Shown one piece after another: positions 8,812-17,856 of a stretch of DNA of 64,000 nucleotides (the first letter of the stretch is position 1; each line of letters begins with the position of its first letter). The translations under genes were made by a program, and so were the position numbers. The DNA lies in assembly GCA_963661945.1 (NCBI GenBank), contig CAVLDP010000005.1, forward strand, positions 37,111-101,110, given 5' to 3'. The notes beneath the pieces are model-generated. The model did not search any database, was not told the DNA's origin, and saw nothing but the letters and a program-made list of their open reading frames with translations. Origin of the DNA: CAVLDP01 sp963661945. GTDB lineage: Bacteria > Bacillota > Clostridia > Lachnospirales > Lachnospiraceae.

Positions 8812-11304
8812 CTAGATGGTCACCTTCAAAGACACTCCATCCACCCTAATTGGATCCAAGTGCCAAATATCATCTACATATTCCTGAATTGTACGATCTG
8901 ATGAGAACTTACCAACATTTGCCACATTAAGGATTGCCTTTCTAGCCCATCCTGCTTCATCACGGTAGGCCTCCTCAATTCTCTTCTGAGCCTCAGCATA
9001 AGAGCGGAAATCTGCCAGTACGAAGTAGGTATCCGCATACTGAGTCGACTCAGTATTAAGGAGTGAGTTATAGATTGGTCGGAAGAGCTCTGGATTCTCA
9101 GGACTATAGAAACCATTTATCAACTGCATTAAGACCTTGCGAATCTCCTGATCCTGGTTGAAGATATCCATCGGATTATAATCACGATTTCTCTCATGTG
9201 CGATTACCTCATCGGAAGACATACCGAAGATAAAGGCATTCTCGATGCCCATCTCCTCAACCATCTCTACATTGGCTCCATCCATGGTTCCAAGAGTTAC
9301 AGCACCATTTAACATGAACTTCATATTACCTGTTCCAGAAGCTTCCTTGGATGCGGTAGAAATCTGCTCTGATACATCAGCCGCTGCAAAGATCCACTCC
9401 GCGTTGGATACTCGATAATCCTCAATGAAGACAACCTTGATCTTGCCCTCGATGGATCTGTCATTATTGATGACATCAGCTACATTATTAATCAGCTTAA
9501 TCGTGAGCTTGGCAATCTCATAGCCTGCTGCAGCCTTGGCTCCAAAGATAAAGGTTCTAGGATAGAAATCCATCTCCGGATGCTCCTTAATCTGATTATA
9601 GAGATACATCACATGGAGAATATTCAGAAGCTGTCTCTTATACTCATGAAGTCTCTTCACCTGCACATCGAAGATCGATCTAGGATCTACCTCCACCCCA
9701 TTATGCTCCAAGATATACTCGGCAAGACGAAGCTTATTCTGATACTTGATATTCATAAACTCATGCTGAGCCTTCTTGTCGTCTGCATAGAGCTCTAACT
9801 TCTTCGTTGCAGATAAGTCTGTAATCCATTCCTTACCCACATGATCTGTCACCCAATCAGCAAGAAGCGGATTTCCATGCAGGAGGAATCTTCTCTGCGT
9901 GATACCATTGGTCTTATTATTGAACTTCTCTGGATACATATCGTAGAAGTCCTTGAGGGTCTCCTTCTTCAGAATCTCTGTATGAAGGGCTGCAACACCA
10001 TTTACCGAATATCCTGCTACAATCGCAAGGTGCGCCATCCTGACCTGTCCATCGTAAATGATAGCCATGCGGTTAACCTTGTCGAAGTCTCCTGGGAAAC
10101 GATTTGCTGCTTCTTCTCGGAAACGTCTGTCAATCTCCTCTACCATCTGATAGACTCTCGGCAGGAGTCTGGAGAAAATCTCAATTGGCCACTTCTCTAA
10201 GGCCTCTGACATAATCGTGTGATTGGTATAAGCTACAGAGTGCGTCACGATATTCCATGCATCGTCCCACTCTAAGCCCTCATCATCAACGAGAATTCGC
10301 ATAAGCTCAGCTACAGTAAGAGTTGGATGCGTATCATTCATCTGGAAGACAACCTTATTAGGAAGTTCATGAATATCAGAATGACTTCTCTTAAATCTGG
10401 CAATCGCTCTCTGAAGAGAGGCCGACACGAAGAAATACTGCTGCTTCAAGCGAAGCTCCTTGCCTGAGATATGATTATCATTTGGATAGAGAACTTCTAC
10501 CAGATTCTTGGCCAGGTTCTCCTCCTCTACTGCCTTGTCGTATTCTCCACGATCAAAGGAATCAAGAGAGAAGACTTCCTTCGGTTCCGCATCCCAGATC
10601 ATAAGAGTATTCACCACATGATTGTCATAACCTACGATTGGCATATCATATGGAACAGCCATAACAGAGCTATAGCCTTCATGGATGAAATGAGCCTTGC
10701 CCTCAGAATCCACTTCCGTTCTCACATAGCCCCCAAACTTCACCTCGTGAGAATATTCCTGGCGACGAAGCTCAAATGGATAACCATCCTTCAGCCAGTT
10801 ATCCGGAACCTCCCTCTGGTAGCCATCCACAATCTTCTGCTTGAACATACCATAGCGATAGCGAATACCGCAGCCATATGCCGGATAACCAAGAGTAGAC
10901 AGTGAGTCCAGGAAGCAAGCCGCCAGTCGACCAAGTCCACCATTACCAAGAGCAGGATCTGGTTCCTGGTCCTCAATCGCATTGATATCAAATCCTAACT
11001 CATCAAGGGCAGCCTTAACCTCTCCATAATTGCATAGGTTCATCATATTATTGCCAAGTGCCCTGCCCATAAGGAATTCCATAGACATATAATAGACGAC
11101 CTTCGGATCTTCCTTCTTCATCACGCGCTGGGTCTCCAGCCAGTTATCAATCACCGCATCCTTTACAGCAAGAGATACTGCCTGATAGATTTCCTGTGGT
11201 GTAGCTTCCTCAAAGTCCTTGCGATAGAGATTCTTCACATTCGCCTTGATTTTGCCTACATAGATATCTTTTGTCATACTGGATTTCTTACTTGTGCCCT
11301 TCAT
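8812..11304 (-). CDS. glgP: Glycogen/starch/maltodextrin phosphorylase
   Basis: 830 residues, the usual family length. Releases glucose-1-phosphate from alpha-1,4-glucans by phosphorolysis with pyridoxal phosphate, in the cytosol. Diagnostic segments include NGGLGRLAACFLDS near residue 120, QMNDTHPT, DVQVKRLHEYKRQLLN, and the PLP region EASGTGNMKFMLNGA near residue 660 whose lysine forms the Schiff base. The ATG at 11302-11304 is preferred because AAGGAG is six to seven bases upstream; an in-frame ATG seven codons earlier lacks one. It follows ileS on the same strand with a hairpin between. No other glycogen genes are nearby. Confidence 0.97.
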   Translation of the reverse strand: MKGTSKKSSMTKDIYVGKIKANVKNLYRKDFEEATPQEIYQAVSLAVKDAVIDNWLETQRVMKKEDPKVVYYMSMEFLMGRALGNNMMNLCNYGEVKAALDELGFDINAIEDQEPDPALGNGGLGRLAACFLDSLSTLGYPAYGCGIRYRYGMFKQKIVDGYQREVPDNWLKDGYPFELRRQEYSHEVKFGGYVRTEVDSEGKAHFIHEGYSSVMAVPYDMPIVGYDNHVVNTLMIWDAEPKEVFSLDSFDRGEYDKAVEEENLAKNLVEVLYPNDNHISGKELRLKQQYFFVSASLQRAIARFKRSHSDIHELPNKVVFQMNDTHPTLTVAELMRILVDDEGLEWDDAWNIVTHSVAYTNHTIMSEALEKWPIEIFSRLLPRVYQMVEEIDRRFREEAANRFPGDFDKVNRMAIIYDGQVRMAHLAIVAGYSVNGVAALHTEILKKETLKDFYDMYPEKFNNKTNGITQRRFLLHGNPLLADWVTDHVGKEWITDLSATKKLELYADDKKAQHEFMNIKYQNKLRLAEYILEHNGVEVDPRSIFDVQVKRLHEYKRQLLNILHVMYLYNQIKEHPEMDFYPRTFIFGAKAAAGYEIAKLTIKLINNVADVINNDRSIEGKIKVVFIEDYRVSNAEWIFAAADVSEQISTASKEASGTGNMKFMLNGAVTLGTMDGANVEMVEEMGIENAFIFGMSSDEVIAHERNRDYNPMDIFNQDQEIRKVLMQLINGFYSPENPELFRPIYNSLLNTESTQYADTYFVLADFRSYAEAQKRIEEAYRDEAGWARKAILNVANVGKFSSDRTIQEYVDDIWHLDPIRVDGVSLKVTI

Positions 11305-11334
11305 ACATTTCTCCTTCCAATCCATAAAACAATA

Positions 11335-11358
11335 GAGCAGCCCCCAGTGGGACTGCTC
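11335..11358 (-). terminator. Hairpin between ileS and glgP, probable terminator
   Basis: GAGCAG and CTGCTC arms with an inner CCC/GGG and a four-base loop. On the minus strand the following run (TATTGTTTT) is a weak U-tract, so termination may be partial and glgP may be reached by read-through; I see no clear separate promoter for glgP in this 66-base gap. Confidence 0.6.
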
Positions 11359-11370
11359 CTAATCAAAATT

Positions 11371-14300
11371 CTATAATTTCTTAACTGTAAGGGTTACATC
11401 CTCACCGTTAATCTTCCAATCCTTCTTATAGCCATCATTTAAGCCACTTGTCAGAGAATCAGCCAGTACGACACCACAGATCTCGTCAGAGTTTCCTGCA
11501 AAGACCTCTTCTACCTTGGCAGAGCCCTGGTATCCGACTGCAATTCTGTCCATAACCTCGAAATCAGCTTCCTTACGCATGGTCTGAATCTTGCTGATAA
11601 GCTCACGAACAAAACCTTCTTCCAGAAGCTCTGGAGTAAGATTAATGTCAAGAACTACCGTAATATCATTGTCACCATCCGTTACATAGCCCTCCATCTG
11701 AGTCATGGTAATTAAGAGGTCTTCTTCAGCAAGCTCTATAGATGGATCAACCTCAGGAAGTCTGATGCATCCATCTGCCTTAAGTGCCTGATATGCTGCA
11801 TTGCCATCCAAGGCTGCAAGACCTTCCTGGATGCCCTTTAAGAACTTACCATACTTAGGGCCTACTGTACGAAGCTGTGGCTTGAATGCATATGTGGTAA
11901 ATGAAGATACATCCTCTGTGAAGATGGCTTCCTTGGCATTCAGCTCGTCCGCAATGATATCTGTGTAATATGCTGGAAGCTCCTTCTCTGCCTTGATATA
12001 CATCTTGGCAATTGGCTGACGATTCTTCACACCAGAAGCGTCACGACATGCACGACCAAATACTACAATTCTAAGAAGCTCCTGCATGTTCTCTTCTAAT
12101 TCCTGATCAATCATAGAAGTATTCACTTCTGGATAATCACACAGGTGAATAGACTCTGGTGCTGATGCATCGACTGAGCATACCAGATTTCTATATATCT
12201 CCTCTGTCATAAATGGAATCATTGGTGCAGCAGCCTTGGAGATTGTAACAAGGCTTGTATAGAGAGTCATATAAGCATTGATCTTATCCTGCTCCATACC
12301 CTTAGCCCAGAATCTCTCACGGCAGCGTCTTACATACCAGTTAGATAATTCATCCACGAACTGGTCTAATGCTCTAGCAGCCTCTGGGATCTTGTAGTTT
12401 GACAGATCTGAGTCTACCTCAGCTACTGTTGAATTCAGTCGAGACAGAATCCACTTGTCCATAACGCTTAGCTTGTCATAGTCTAAGCTATACTTGCTGG
12501 CGTCGAAGTCATCAATATTGGCATAGAGCACGAAGAAGGCATAGGTATTCCATAGGGTACCCATGAACTTACGCTGACCTTCCTGCACTGCCTTGCCGTG
12601 GAAACGGTTTGGAAGCCATGGTGCAGAATTGATATAGAAATACCAACGAATCGCGTCTGCTCCATAAGTCTCAAGTGCATCAAATGGGTCTACCGCATTA
12701 CCCTTGGACTTAGACATCTTCTGTCCATTCTCATCCTGTACATGTCCAAGCACGATGACATTCTCATATGGTGCCTTATTGAATAGAAGTGTTGATTCTG
12801 CCATCAGGGAATGGAACCAACCACGTGTCTGGTCAACAGCCTCAGAGATGAACTGTGCTGGGAACTGCTGCTCGAACTTGTCCTTATTCTCGAATGGATA
12901 GTGATGCTGTGCAAATGGCATGGCACCTGAATCAAACCAGCAGTCAATAACCTCTGGTACTCTCTTCATGGTCTTACCACAATCTGGACAGGTAAAGGTT
13001 ACCGCATCAATATATGGTCGATGCAATTCAACAATGGCATTCTCAGGATTACCAGAGCGCTCTGCAAGAGCTGCACGGGAACCAATAGATTCCTGATGAC
13101 CACAGCCTTCGCACTCCCAGATATTCAGAGGAGTACCCCAATATCTGTTACGGGAAATAGCCCAATCCTGGATATTCTCGAGCCAGTTACCGAATCTTCC
13201 CTTACCAATAGATTCAGGAATCCAGTTAACTGTATTATTATTTCTAATTAAGTCTTCCTTAACTGCAGTTTCCTTGATATACCAAGACTCTCTCGCATAG
13301 TAGATAAGCGGTGTATCGCATCTCCAGCAGTGAGGATATTCATGTTCAAACTTAGGCGCATCAAAGAGAAGTCCTCTGGATGAGAGTTCCTTAATTACCT
13401 CTGGATCTGCAGAGATTGCACCATTATCCATCTCAGACTTGGTAGGCTTACATCTCATACCGCCAAATGGAGTCTCATCGAGCATCACGCCCTTATCATT
13501 TACCATCTGAACCAGTGGAAGGTCATAATTACGGCCGACATTCGCATCATCCTCACCAAAAGCAGGCGCAATATGTACAATACCAGTACCATCAGACATG
13601 GTAACATAGCTGTCGCATGTTACATAGAAGCCCTTCTTACGCTGAGCAGCAGCAGCCTTAGCTGCGCAGTCATAGAGTGGCTCATATTCCTTGTGCTCAA
13701 GATCAGAACCCTTGTAAGTCTCGAGAACCTCGTAAGCAGGTCCTTCCATATCTTCCTTCAGAAGCTGATTCAGCACCTTGTCGCAAAGTGCCTCTGCCAG
13801 ATAATAGGTATAGCCATCTACAGCCTTCACACGGACATAGGTATCCTCAGGATTCACGCAAAGAGCCACATTCGATGGCAGTGTCCATGGAGTTGTCGTC
13901 CAAGCCAGGAAATAAGCGTCCTCTCCAAGCACCTTGAAGCGAACGATTGCAGAACGCTCCTTAACCGTCTTATAACCCTGAGACACTTCCGCAGAAGACA
14001 GAGGGGTACCACAACGTGGACAATAAGGTACAATCTTGAATCCCTTGTAGAGAAGGCCCTTGTTCCAAATCTGGTTCAGTGCCCACCACTCTGACTCAAT
14101 GAAATTATCATCATAAGTAACATATGGGTCATCCATATCAGCCCAGAAACCTACAGTACCAGAGAAGTCTTCCCACATTCCCTTGTACTTCCATACGGAT
14201 TCCTTACACTTGTCAATGAATGGCTCCATACCATATTCTTCGATCTGTTCCTTACCATTCAAGCCAAGAAGCTTCTCCACCTCAAGCTCAACCGGAAGAC

Positions 14301-14565
14301 CATGTGTATCCCAACCAGCCTTACGTGGAACATACTTGCCCTTCATTGTCTGGTAACGAGGAATCATATCCTTGATAACACGTGTAAGTACGTGTCCGAT
14401 ATGTGGCTTACCATTTGCAGTAGGAGGTCCATCATAGAAGGTATAGGTCTCTCCTTCCTTGCGATTCTCCATAGACTTGCGGAAGATATCCTCTTCCTTC
14501 CAGAACTTCTCGATTTCTTTTTCACGATCTACAAAGTTTAAGTCCGTGTTTACTTTCTGATACAT
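11371..14565 (-). CDS. ileS: Isoleucyl-tRNA synthetase
   Basis: 1064 residues. Charges tRNA-Ile in the cytosol. Class I signatures are intact: HIGH at residues 55-58 within GKPHIGHVLT, KMSKSKGN in the catalytic domain near residue 600, the editing-domain TTPWTLPSN, and the QTRGWFHSL segment. Paired cysteines (CPRCG, CWRC, CEGCG, CPDCG) suggest bound zinc. Length and the GKPHIGH/long C-terminal form resemble the second (eukaryote-like) IleRS class found in many clostridia. It has its own strong promoter at 14707-14735 and a 5' leader with a terminator (see separate entries), so expression is probably attenuated. Confidence 0.97.
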   Translation of the reverse strand: MYQKVNTDLNFVDREKEIEKFWKEEDIFRKSMENRKEGETYTFYDGPPTANGKPHIGHVLTRVIKDMIPRYQTMKGKYVPRKAGWDTHGLPVELEVEKLLGLNGKEQIEEYGMEPFIDKCKESVWKYKGMWEDFSGTVGFWADMDDPYVTYDDNFIESEWWALNQIWNKGLLYKGFKIVPYCPRCGTPLSSAEVSQGYKTVKERSAIVRFKVLGEDAYFLAWTTTPWTLPSNVALCVNPEDTYVRVKAVDGYTYYLAEALCDKVLNQLLKEDMEGPAYEVLETYKGSDLEHKEYEPLYDCAAKAAAAQRKKGFYVTCDSYVTMSDGTGIVHIAPAFGEDDANVGRNYDLPLVQMVNDKGVMLDETPFGGMRCKPTKSEMDNGAISADPEVIKELSSRGLLFDAPKFEHEYPHCWRCDTPLIYYARESWYIKETAVKEDLIRNNNTVNWIPESIGKGRFGNWLENIQDWAISRNRYWGTPLNIWECEGCGHQESIGSRAALAERSGNPENAIVELHRPYIDAVTFTCPDCGKTMKRVPEVIDCWFDSGAMPFAQHHYPFENKDKFEQQFPAQFISEAVDQTRGWFHSLMAESTLLFNKAPYENVIVLGHVQDENGQKMSKSKGNAVDPFDALETYGADAIRWYFYINSAPWLPNRFHGKAVQEGQRKFMGTLWNTYAFFVLYANIDDFDASKYSLDYDKLSVMDKWILSRLNSTVAEVDSDLSNYKIPEAARALDQFVDELSNWYVRRCRERFWAKGMEQDKINAYMTLYTSLVTISKAAAPMIPFMTEEIYRNLVCSVDASAPESIHLCDYPEVNTSMIDQELEENMQELLRIVVFGRACRDASGVKNRQPIAKMYIKAEKELPAYYTDIIADELNAKEAIFTEDVSSFTTYAFKPQLRTVGPKYGKFLKGIQEGLAALDGNAAYQALKADGCIRLPEVDPSIELAEEDLLITMTQMEGYVTDGDNDITVVLDINLTPELLEEGFVRELISKIQTMRKEADFEVMDRIAVGYQGSAKVEEVFAGNSDEICGVVLADSLTSGLNDGYKKDWKINGEDVTLTVKKL

Positions 14566-14700
14566 CTGTCCAATTCCTTTCCTGATGATAAAAAAAGCCT
14601 CCGTCCGCTTAGGACGAAGACTTACTATCTCGTATCACACCTAGCTTAATGTACTTTATGAGCCATGCTGTCTTCTAAGCATGTATCTATGAAATTTCCA
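14566..14700 (-). promoter_or_regulatory. ileS 5' leader, T-box-like attenuator with non-canonical bulge
   Basis: About 135 bases from the predicted transcription start to the start codon. It contains a small hairpin (CATGCT ... AGCATG), a second weak hairpin, and a strong intrinsic terminator before the gene. A competing pairing is possible: UAGG (14643-14640) with CCUA (14613-14610) and ACGAG with UUCGU (14618-14614), leaving a 6-base bulge UGUGAU. This copies the T-box antiterminator layout and would disrupt the terminator, but the tRNA-binding UGGN and the AGGGTGG box are absent and no large Stem I is visible. Attenuation is well supported; the signal is not. Confidence 0.5.
14590..14621 (-). 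terminator. Intrinsic terminator inside the ileS leader
   Basis: On the minus strand GTCTTCGTCC pairs over ten positions (two G-U) with GGACGGAGGC around a five-base loop and is followed by seven U residues. It lies between the ileS promoter and start codon, so it must be bypassed for ileS expression; it would also stop transcripts from the upstream membrane-protein genes. Confidence 0.85.
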
Positions 14701-14706
14701 AAAGAA

Positions 14707-14735
14707 ATTATAGAAAACTTGGCCACATAAGTCAA
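14707..14735 (-). promoter_or_regulatory. Promoter of ileS
   Basis: TTGACT (14735-14730), 17-base spacer, TATAAT (14712-14707) on the minus strand; near-perfect housekeeping promoter. Starts transcription about 135 bases upstream of ileS. Confidence 0.85.
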
Positions 14736-14743
14736 GGTATCTC

Positions 14744-15223
14744 CTAGAGTTGTTCGAGTCCCTGTTGCAGCTCGTCGATCATCTCTCCATCCCCATATTC
14801 GTAGATGTTATAATCCCCATCTGAATACTCATAGACAAAGTCCTCCATCATATTCATAAATGGTGAGCTCGCATAGATGAGCCCCCAGAATACAATCGTA
14901 AGTACGATAGATAAGGAAGCCGTGACAATTCCAATAATTGCCTGGACCTTGTCATGGTACATAGCAAGCTGAATAATACCAAATACAATAGCTAGAATTG
15001 CAAGAAATACATTAAATATACTGCAGAATACGACAAGTGAAATGATGCCAAGAATAAGGGCTGCCATTCCAAATCCATTTCCATATTTCTTGCCGCGCTC
15101 ATCCTTCGGATTGCCGTAGTCTGATTGACCATATTCCGGACCACCGTATTTCGGGCCGCCATACTGTCCTTGATTCGTATAAGGATTCTCCTCATAGGAA
15201 TAATTCTCTCGATTATCTTCCAT
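14744..15223 (-). CDS. DUF4190-type small membrane protein
   Basis: 159 residues. The N-terminal 45 residues are polar and rich in Gly, Tyr, Asn and Pro, then GMAALILGIISLVVF begins a pair of hydrophobic hairpins typical of DUF4190 proteins, followed by a third span and a short acidic C-terminal tail (DGDYNIYEYGDGEM). Function unknown. GGGGTGAG precedes the ATG. Four bases separate it from the upstream small membrane gene, so the GT2 gene and both membrane genes form one operon. No terminator follows before the ileS promoter. Confidence 0.75.
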   Translation of the reverse strand: MEDNRENYSYEENPYTNQGQYGGPKYGGPEYGQSDYGNPKDERGKKYGNGFGMAALILGIISLVVFCSIFNVFLAILAIVFGIIQLAMYHDKVQAIIGIVTASLSIVLTIVFWGLIYASSPFMNMMEDFVYEYSDGDYNIYEYGDGEMIDELQQGLEQL

Positions 15224-15227
15224 ACAC

Positions 15228-15518
15228 TCACCCCATTATATTTAGAAAATTCATATATACTCTGCCCAGGATTAAGAAGAGCAGAACAATCACAAGAAAG
15301 ATGCTGCCAAGCACCATGCCAATGATAACCTCTCGACAGATTTCCTGCTTCATCGCATAGGTATATCCCAGTACCACTGCAAGAATCGCCAGTATTAGGC
15401 CTATGTACCAATAACATAGCATAGGATAACATAAGATTCCAGACAGAAGGCAGGAATGTCTATGAACTTGTTCCCTAGTCTCTATGGGAAGGGCCTCCCA
15501 CCAGTTCTTAAGTCTCAT
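15228..15518 (-). CDS. Small hypothetical membrane protein
   Basis: 96 residues with about three hydrophobic segments after a short polar start (MRLKNWWEALP). No family recognised. Its ATG lies one base after the stop of the GT2 gene with no good ribosome site, implying translational coupling. It may interact with the DUF4190 protein encoded next, or be a related, shorter membrane protein; this is inference from adjacency only. Confidence 0.65.
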   Translation of the reverse strand: MRLKNWWEALPIETREQVHRHSCLLSGILCYPMLCYWYIGLILAILAVVLGYTYAMKQEICREVIIGMVLGSIFLVIVLLFLILGRVYMNFLNIMG

Positions 15519-15519
15519 T

Positions 15520-16536
15520 TTAATTAAATCCCATAAATCTCTGTGAAATGCGATAAGCCTTCACGGACAGGTATCGGCCAAATCGTCCAGGCAGATTCAT
15601 AGCACCACCAAAGATGCCGAATCTGAGGTGACGATAGGTTCTCTCGTCCTTGTCCTTAATGTACTTCCACAGATCTCTGATCTTCCTAAGATTCTCATCG
15701 GTATTCGACACATAGGCAATCGATGTCGAAACCACCGTAATCATCTCAAGATAGGAGAGCATATATTCTCGTAAATGCTCCTCCTCTATAGACCAAGGAT
15801 CAACGGCATCCACCATACGATAATTGACCTTGAGCTGCTGGTCAATGCGGCGAACCATAGTCTGCTCCGCAACCGACTGCCCCTCTCTACCTATATAATA
15901 GCGATAGAGGTCCACATTCATATAGTAGATACTCTTCACATATGGTAGCGGCTCATAGACATACAGATTGTCCACATAGAAGCAGTGCTCAGGAAGCTTC
16001 AGTCCACACTCTCGCAGGAGGTCTGTTCGATAAATCACTGAGTGCATGAGAATGGAGAAGCCCTTGATGTTATGCTTCATATCCTCCCAGCCGCAGATCT
16101 CCTCCTGTGGAAATAAAAGCGTGTAGATCATCCGCCTCTGATGATCCGAAGAGACCTTCTCGTAGACATAATTCGACAAATACATGTCAACAGACTGCCC
16201 TTCTTCCACATGTCTTCGAATTGTAGAAAGAACATGTGCGTAAGCTTGTCCGTCCAGCCAATCATCAGAATCCACGACCTTATAATATAGTCCGCTTGCC
16301 GCCTCAAGACCTGCATTTACCGCAGAACCATGACCGCCATTCTCCTTGTGAATGACCTTCACAATCGTAGGATATTTGTCGGCATAAGCATCAGCAATCT
16401 CTGCAGTTCGATCAACCGACCCATCATCCACGATAATAATCTCTATATCTTCTCCACCCGGAAGGATGGACTCAATGCACTTTCCCATGTACTCATAGGA
16501 GTTATAACATGGAATGGCAAATGTAATTAATTTCAT
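15520..16536 (-). CDS. Family 2 glycosyltransferase
   Basis: 338 residues. GT-A fold features are visible: FAIPCYNSYEYM at the N-terminus, IIIVDDGSVDRT near residue 33, NGGHGSAVNAGLE near residue 66, and the metal-binding DSDDW near residue 88. It has no membrane segment and probably acts at the inner membrane face on a lipid-linked or protein acceptor. The substrate cannot be told. GAGG seven bases before the ATG sets the start. It is the first gene of a three-gene unit with two small membrane proteins. Confidence 0.9.
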   Translation of the reverse strand: MKLITFAIPCYNSYEYMGKCIESILPGGEDIEIIIVDDGSVDRTAEIADAYADKYPTIVKVIHKENGGHGSAVNAGLEAASGLYYKVVDSDDWLDGQAYAHVLSTIRRHVEEGQSVDMYLSNYVYEKVSSDHQRRMIYTLLFPQEEICGWEDMKHNIKGFSILMHSVIYRTDLLRECGLKLPEHCFYVDNLYVYEPLPYVKSIYYMNVDLYRYYIGREGQSVAEQTMVRRIDQQLKVNYRMVDAVDPWSIEEEHLREYMLSYLEMITVVSTSIAYVSNTDENLRKIRDLWKYIKDKDERTYRHLRFGIFGGAMNLPGRFGRYLSVKAYRISQRFMGFN

Positions 16537-16591
16537 AATAATTCCTCAACCCAGTCATCCCTTATTTCGATGTCTAATCAAAACTTAGCAT

Positions 16592-16600
16592 ATTATAGCA
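16592..16600 (-). promoter_or_regulatory. Extended -10 promoter for the GT2/small membrane operon
   Basis: TGCTATAAT on the minus strand (TGn extension plus a perfect -10), about 56 bases before the GT2 start. The -35 region is poor, as is usual for extended -10 promoters. Confidence 0.5.
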
Positions 16601-16607
16601 CTTTTCC

Positions 16608-17708
16608 TTACATCCCGTGTGAATAATTTGTGTAAGTGCTATAAGCAGACGGAATCGAGTATCGTTCTCTCGCTTCATCGATTTCTACAAGAAATGGTTC
16701 ATTTGCTTGCCGCACCTCTCTCCGATAGGACTTGACCTCATCTTCTGTAAGAGATGCAAGCCGAACCAGATAGCCCTTCATATGCCATTCGATATGGCTA
16801 AAAAGATGCTTGGCATCTGGAAGCTTCTGGACAAAAATTGGATCAAGGCCAAGCGATTCTACATAGGAAATGACATCTTCCGTTTCACAGAATCCATCCA
16901 AATGCGGATATTCAAACAGACCAGAAAGCAGGCCTCCCTCTGTCCGCTTCTGAAGAAAAATCCGACTCTCATCTTCAATAAGAAGAACTGTATATTCTTC
17001 GATTCGTCTCTCCTTCTTAGGCTTCTTAATAGGAAGCATGAGATTCGTCCCACGAGAGAGTCCAAGACAAGCATTCTGCCAAGGACATTCCTCACAATGA
17101 GGCTTGCCATTTGGCAGACAGACCGTCGCGCCAATCTCCATCAGTGCCTGATTGAGAAGACCATACTCTCTGCCAAAGGCTCGATAGGCTTCTGCCAGAT
17201 GCCTTGTCACATCCTTCTTCATCGCGCTTGATAAGATATCCCGGTTATCATCTGCGACTCGGCTTATAATACGAAGAAAATTACCATCCACCGCTGGATT
17301 TGCTTCCTCAAAGGCAATTGACGAAATGGCAGCCGCTGTGTATGGCCCAATTCCGGGCAGGGCGATAATCTCATCATAAGTAGAAGGCATCTGTCCGCTG
17401 TAGTCTGTCATAATGATACCTGCTGCCTTCTTCATATTTCTGGCCCTGTTATAATATCCAAGGCCTTCCCATAATTTAAGAAGGGTCTCATCCTCGCAAT
17501 GTGCAAGCGAATCTATATCCGGCAGTTTCTCCATCCACCGAACATAGTAGGGCTTCACTGCCTCCACTCTGGTCTGCTGCAGCATAATCTCCGACACCCA
17601 AATATGATACGGATTCCTATCTTCACGCCACGGAAGAGATCTCTTATTTGATTTGTAAAATGTAAGTGCTGGCTCTAGTAAGTCCTCAAGACAAATCTCA
17701 TCTAACAT
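16608..17708 (-). CDS. mutY: A/G-specific adenine glycosylase
   Basis: 366 residues. Removes adenine mispaired with 8-oxoguanine. Visible elements: SLPWREDRNPYHIWVSEIML near residue 24 with the catalytic Glu, the helix-hairpin-helix LPGIGPYTAAA near residue 117, the catalytic Asp in NPAVDGNFLR, a [4Fe-4S] cluster loop C-x7-C-x2-C-x5-C, and a C-terminal NUDIX-like 8-oxoG recognition domain. No ribosome site precedes the ATG and a candidate -10 box ends only six bases before it, so the mRNA may be leaderless. Divergent from the crotonase gene. Confidence 0.96.
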   Translation of the reverse strand: MLDEICLEDLLEPALTFYKSNKRSLPWREDRNPYHIWVSEIMLQQTRVEAVKPYYVRWMEKLPDIDSLAHCEDETLLKLWEGLGYYNRARNMKKAAGIIMTDYSGQMPSTYDEIIALPGIGPYTAAAISSIAFEEANPAVDGNFLRIISRVADDNRDILSSAMKKDVTRHLAEAYRAFGREYGLLNQALMEIGATVCLPNGKPHCEECPWQNACLGLSRGTNLMLPIKKPKKERRIEEYTVLLIEDESRIFLQKRTEGGLLSGLFEYPHLDGFCETEDVISYVESLGLDPIFVQKLPDAKHLFSHIEWHMKGYLVRLASLTEDEVKSYRREVRQANEPFLVEIDEARERYSIPSAYSTYTNYSHGM

Positions 17709-17714
17709 GGAAAA

Positions 17715-17744
17715 ATCATAACAGACCTATTCATTTTTTACCAA
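17715..17744 (-). promoter_or_regulatory. Candidate mutY promoter
   Basis: TTGGTA (17744-17739), 18-base spacer, TATGAT (17720-17715). The -10 ends six bases before the start codon, so the predicted transcript would start at or next to the ATG. Confidence 0.5.
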
Positions 17745-17751
17745 TCGGAGA

Positions 17752-17780
17752 TTGACAAAAATTTATCAATGTCCTATACT
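17752..17780 (+). promoter_or_regulatory. Promoter of the crotonase gene
   Basis: TTGACA (17752-17757), 17-base spacer, TATACT (17775-17780): a near-consensus promoter. It shows that the upstream in-frame codons before 17857 are 5' UTR, not protein. Confidence 0.85.
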
Positions 17781-17856
17781 TAAGAAAGTTTATAGACAAA
17801 CGGAGCATTTTGTCCTTTTTGTCCACAAGATCACTACTAAGAGGAGGGTTATACAA

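Noticed and set aside
13573..14094. 173-codon plus-strand frame inside ileS
   Set aside because: Antisense to a conserved enzyme, no ribosome site, atypical composition.
14645..14680. Leader peptides controlling ileS (MLRRQHGS and MAHKVH)
   Set aside because: They contain no isoleucine codons and lack ribosome-binding sites.
14590..14700. Canonical T-box riboswitch before ileS
   Set aside because: The AGGGTGG-type box and UGGN bulge are absent and the leader is too short for a full Stem I, so I call it T-box-like only.
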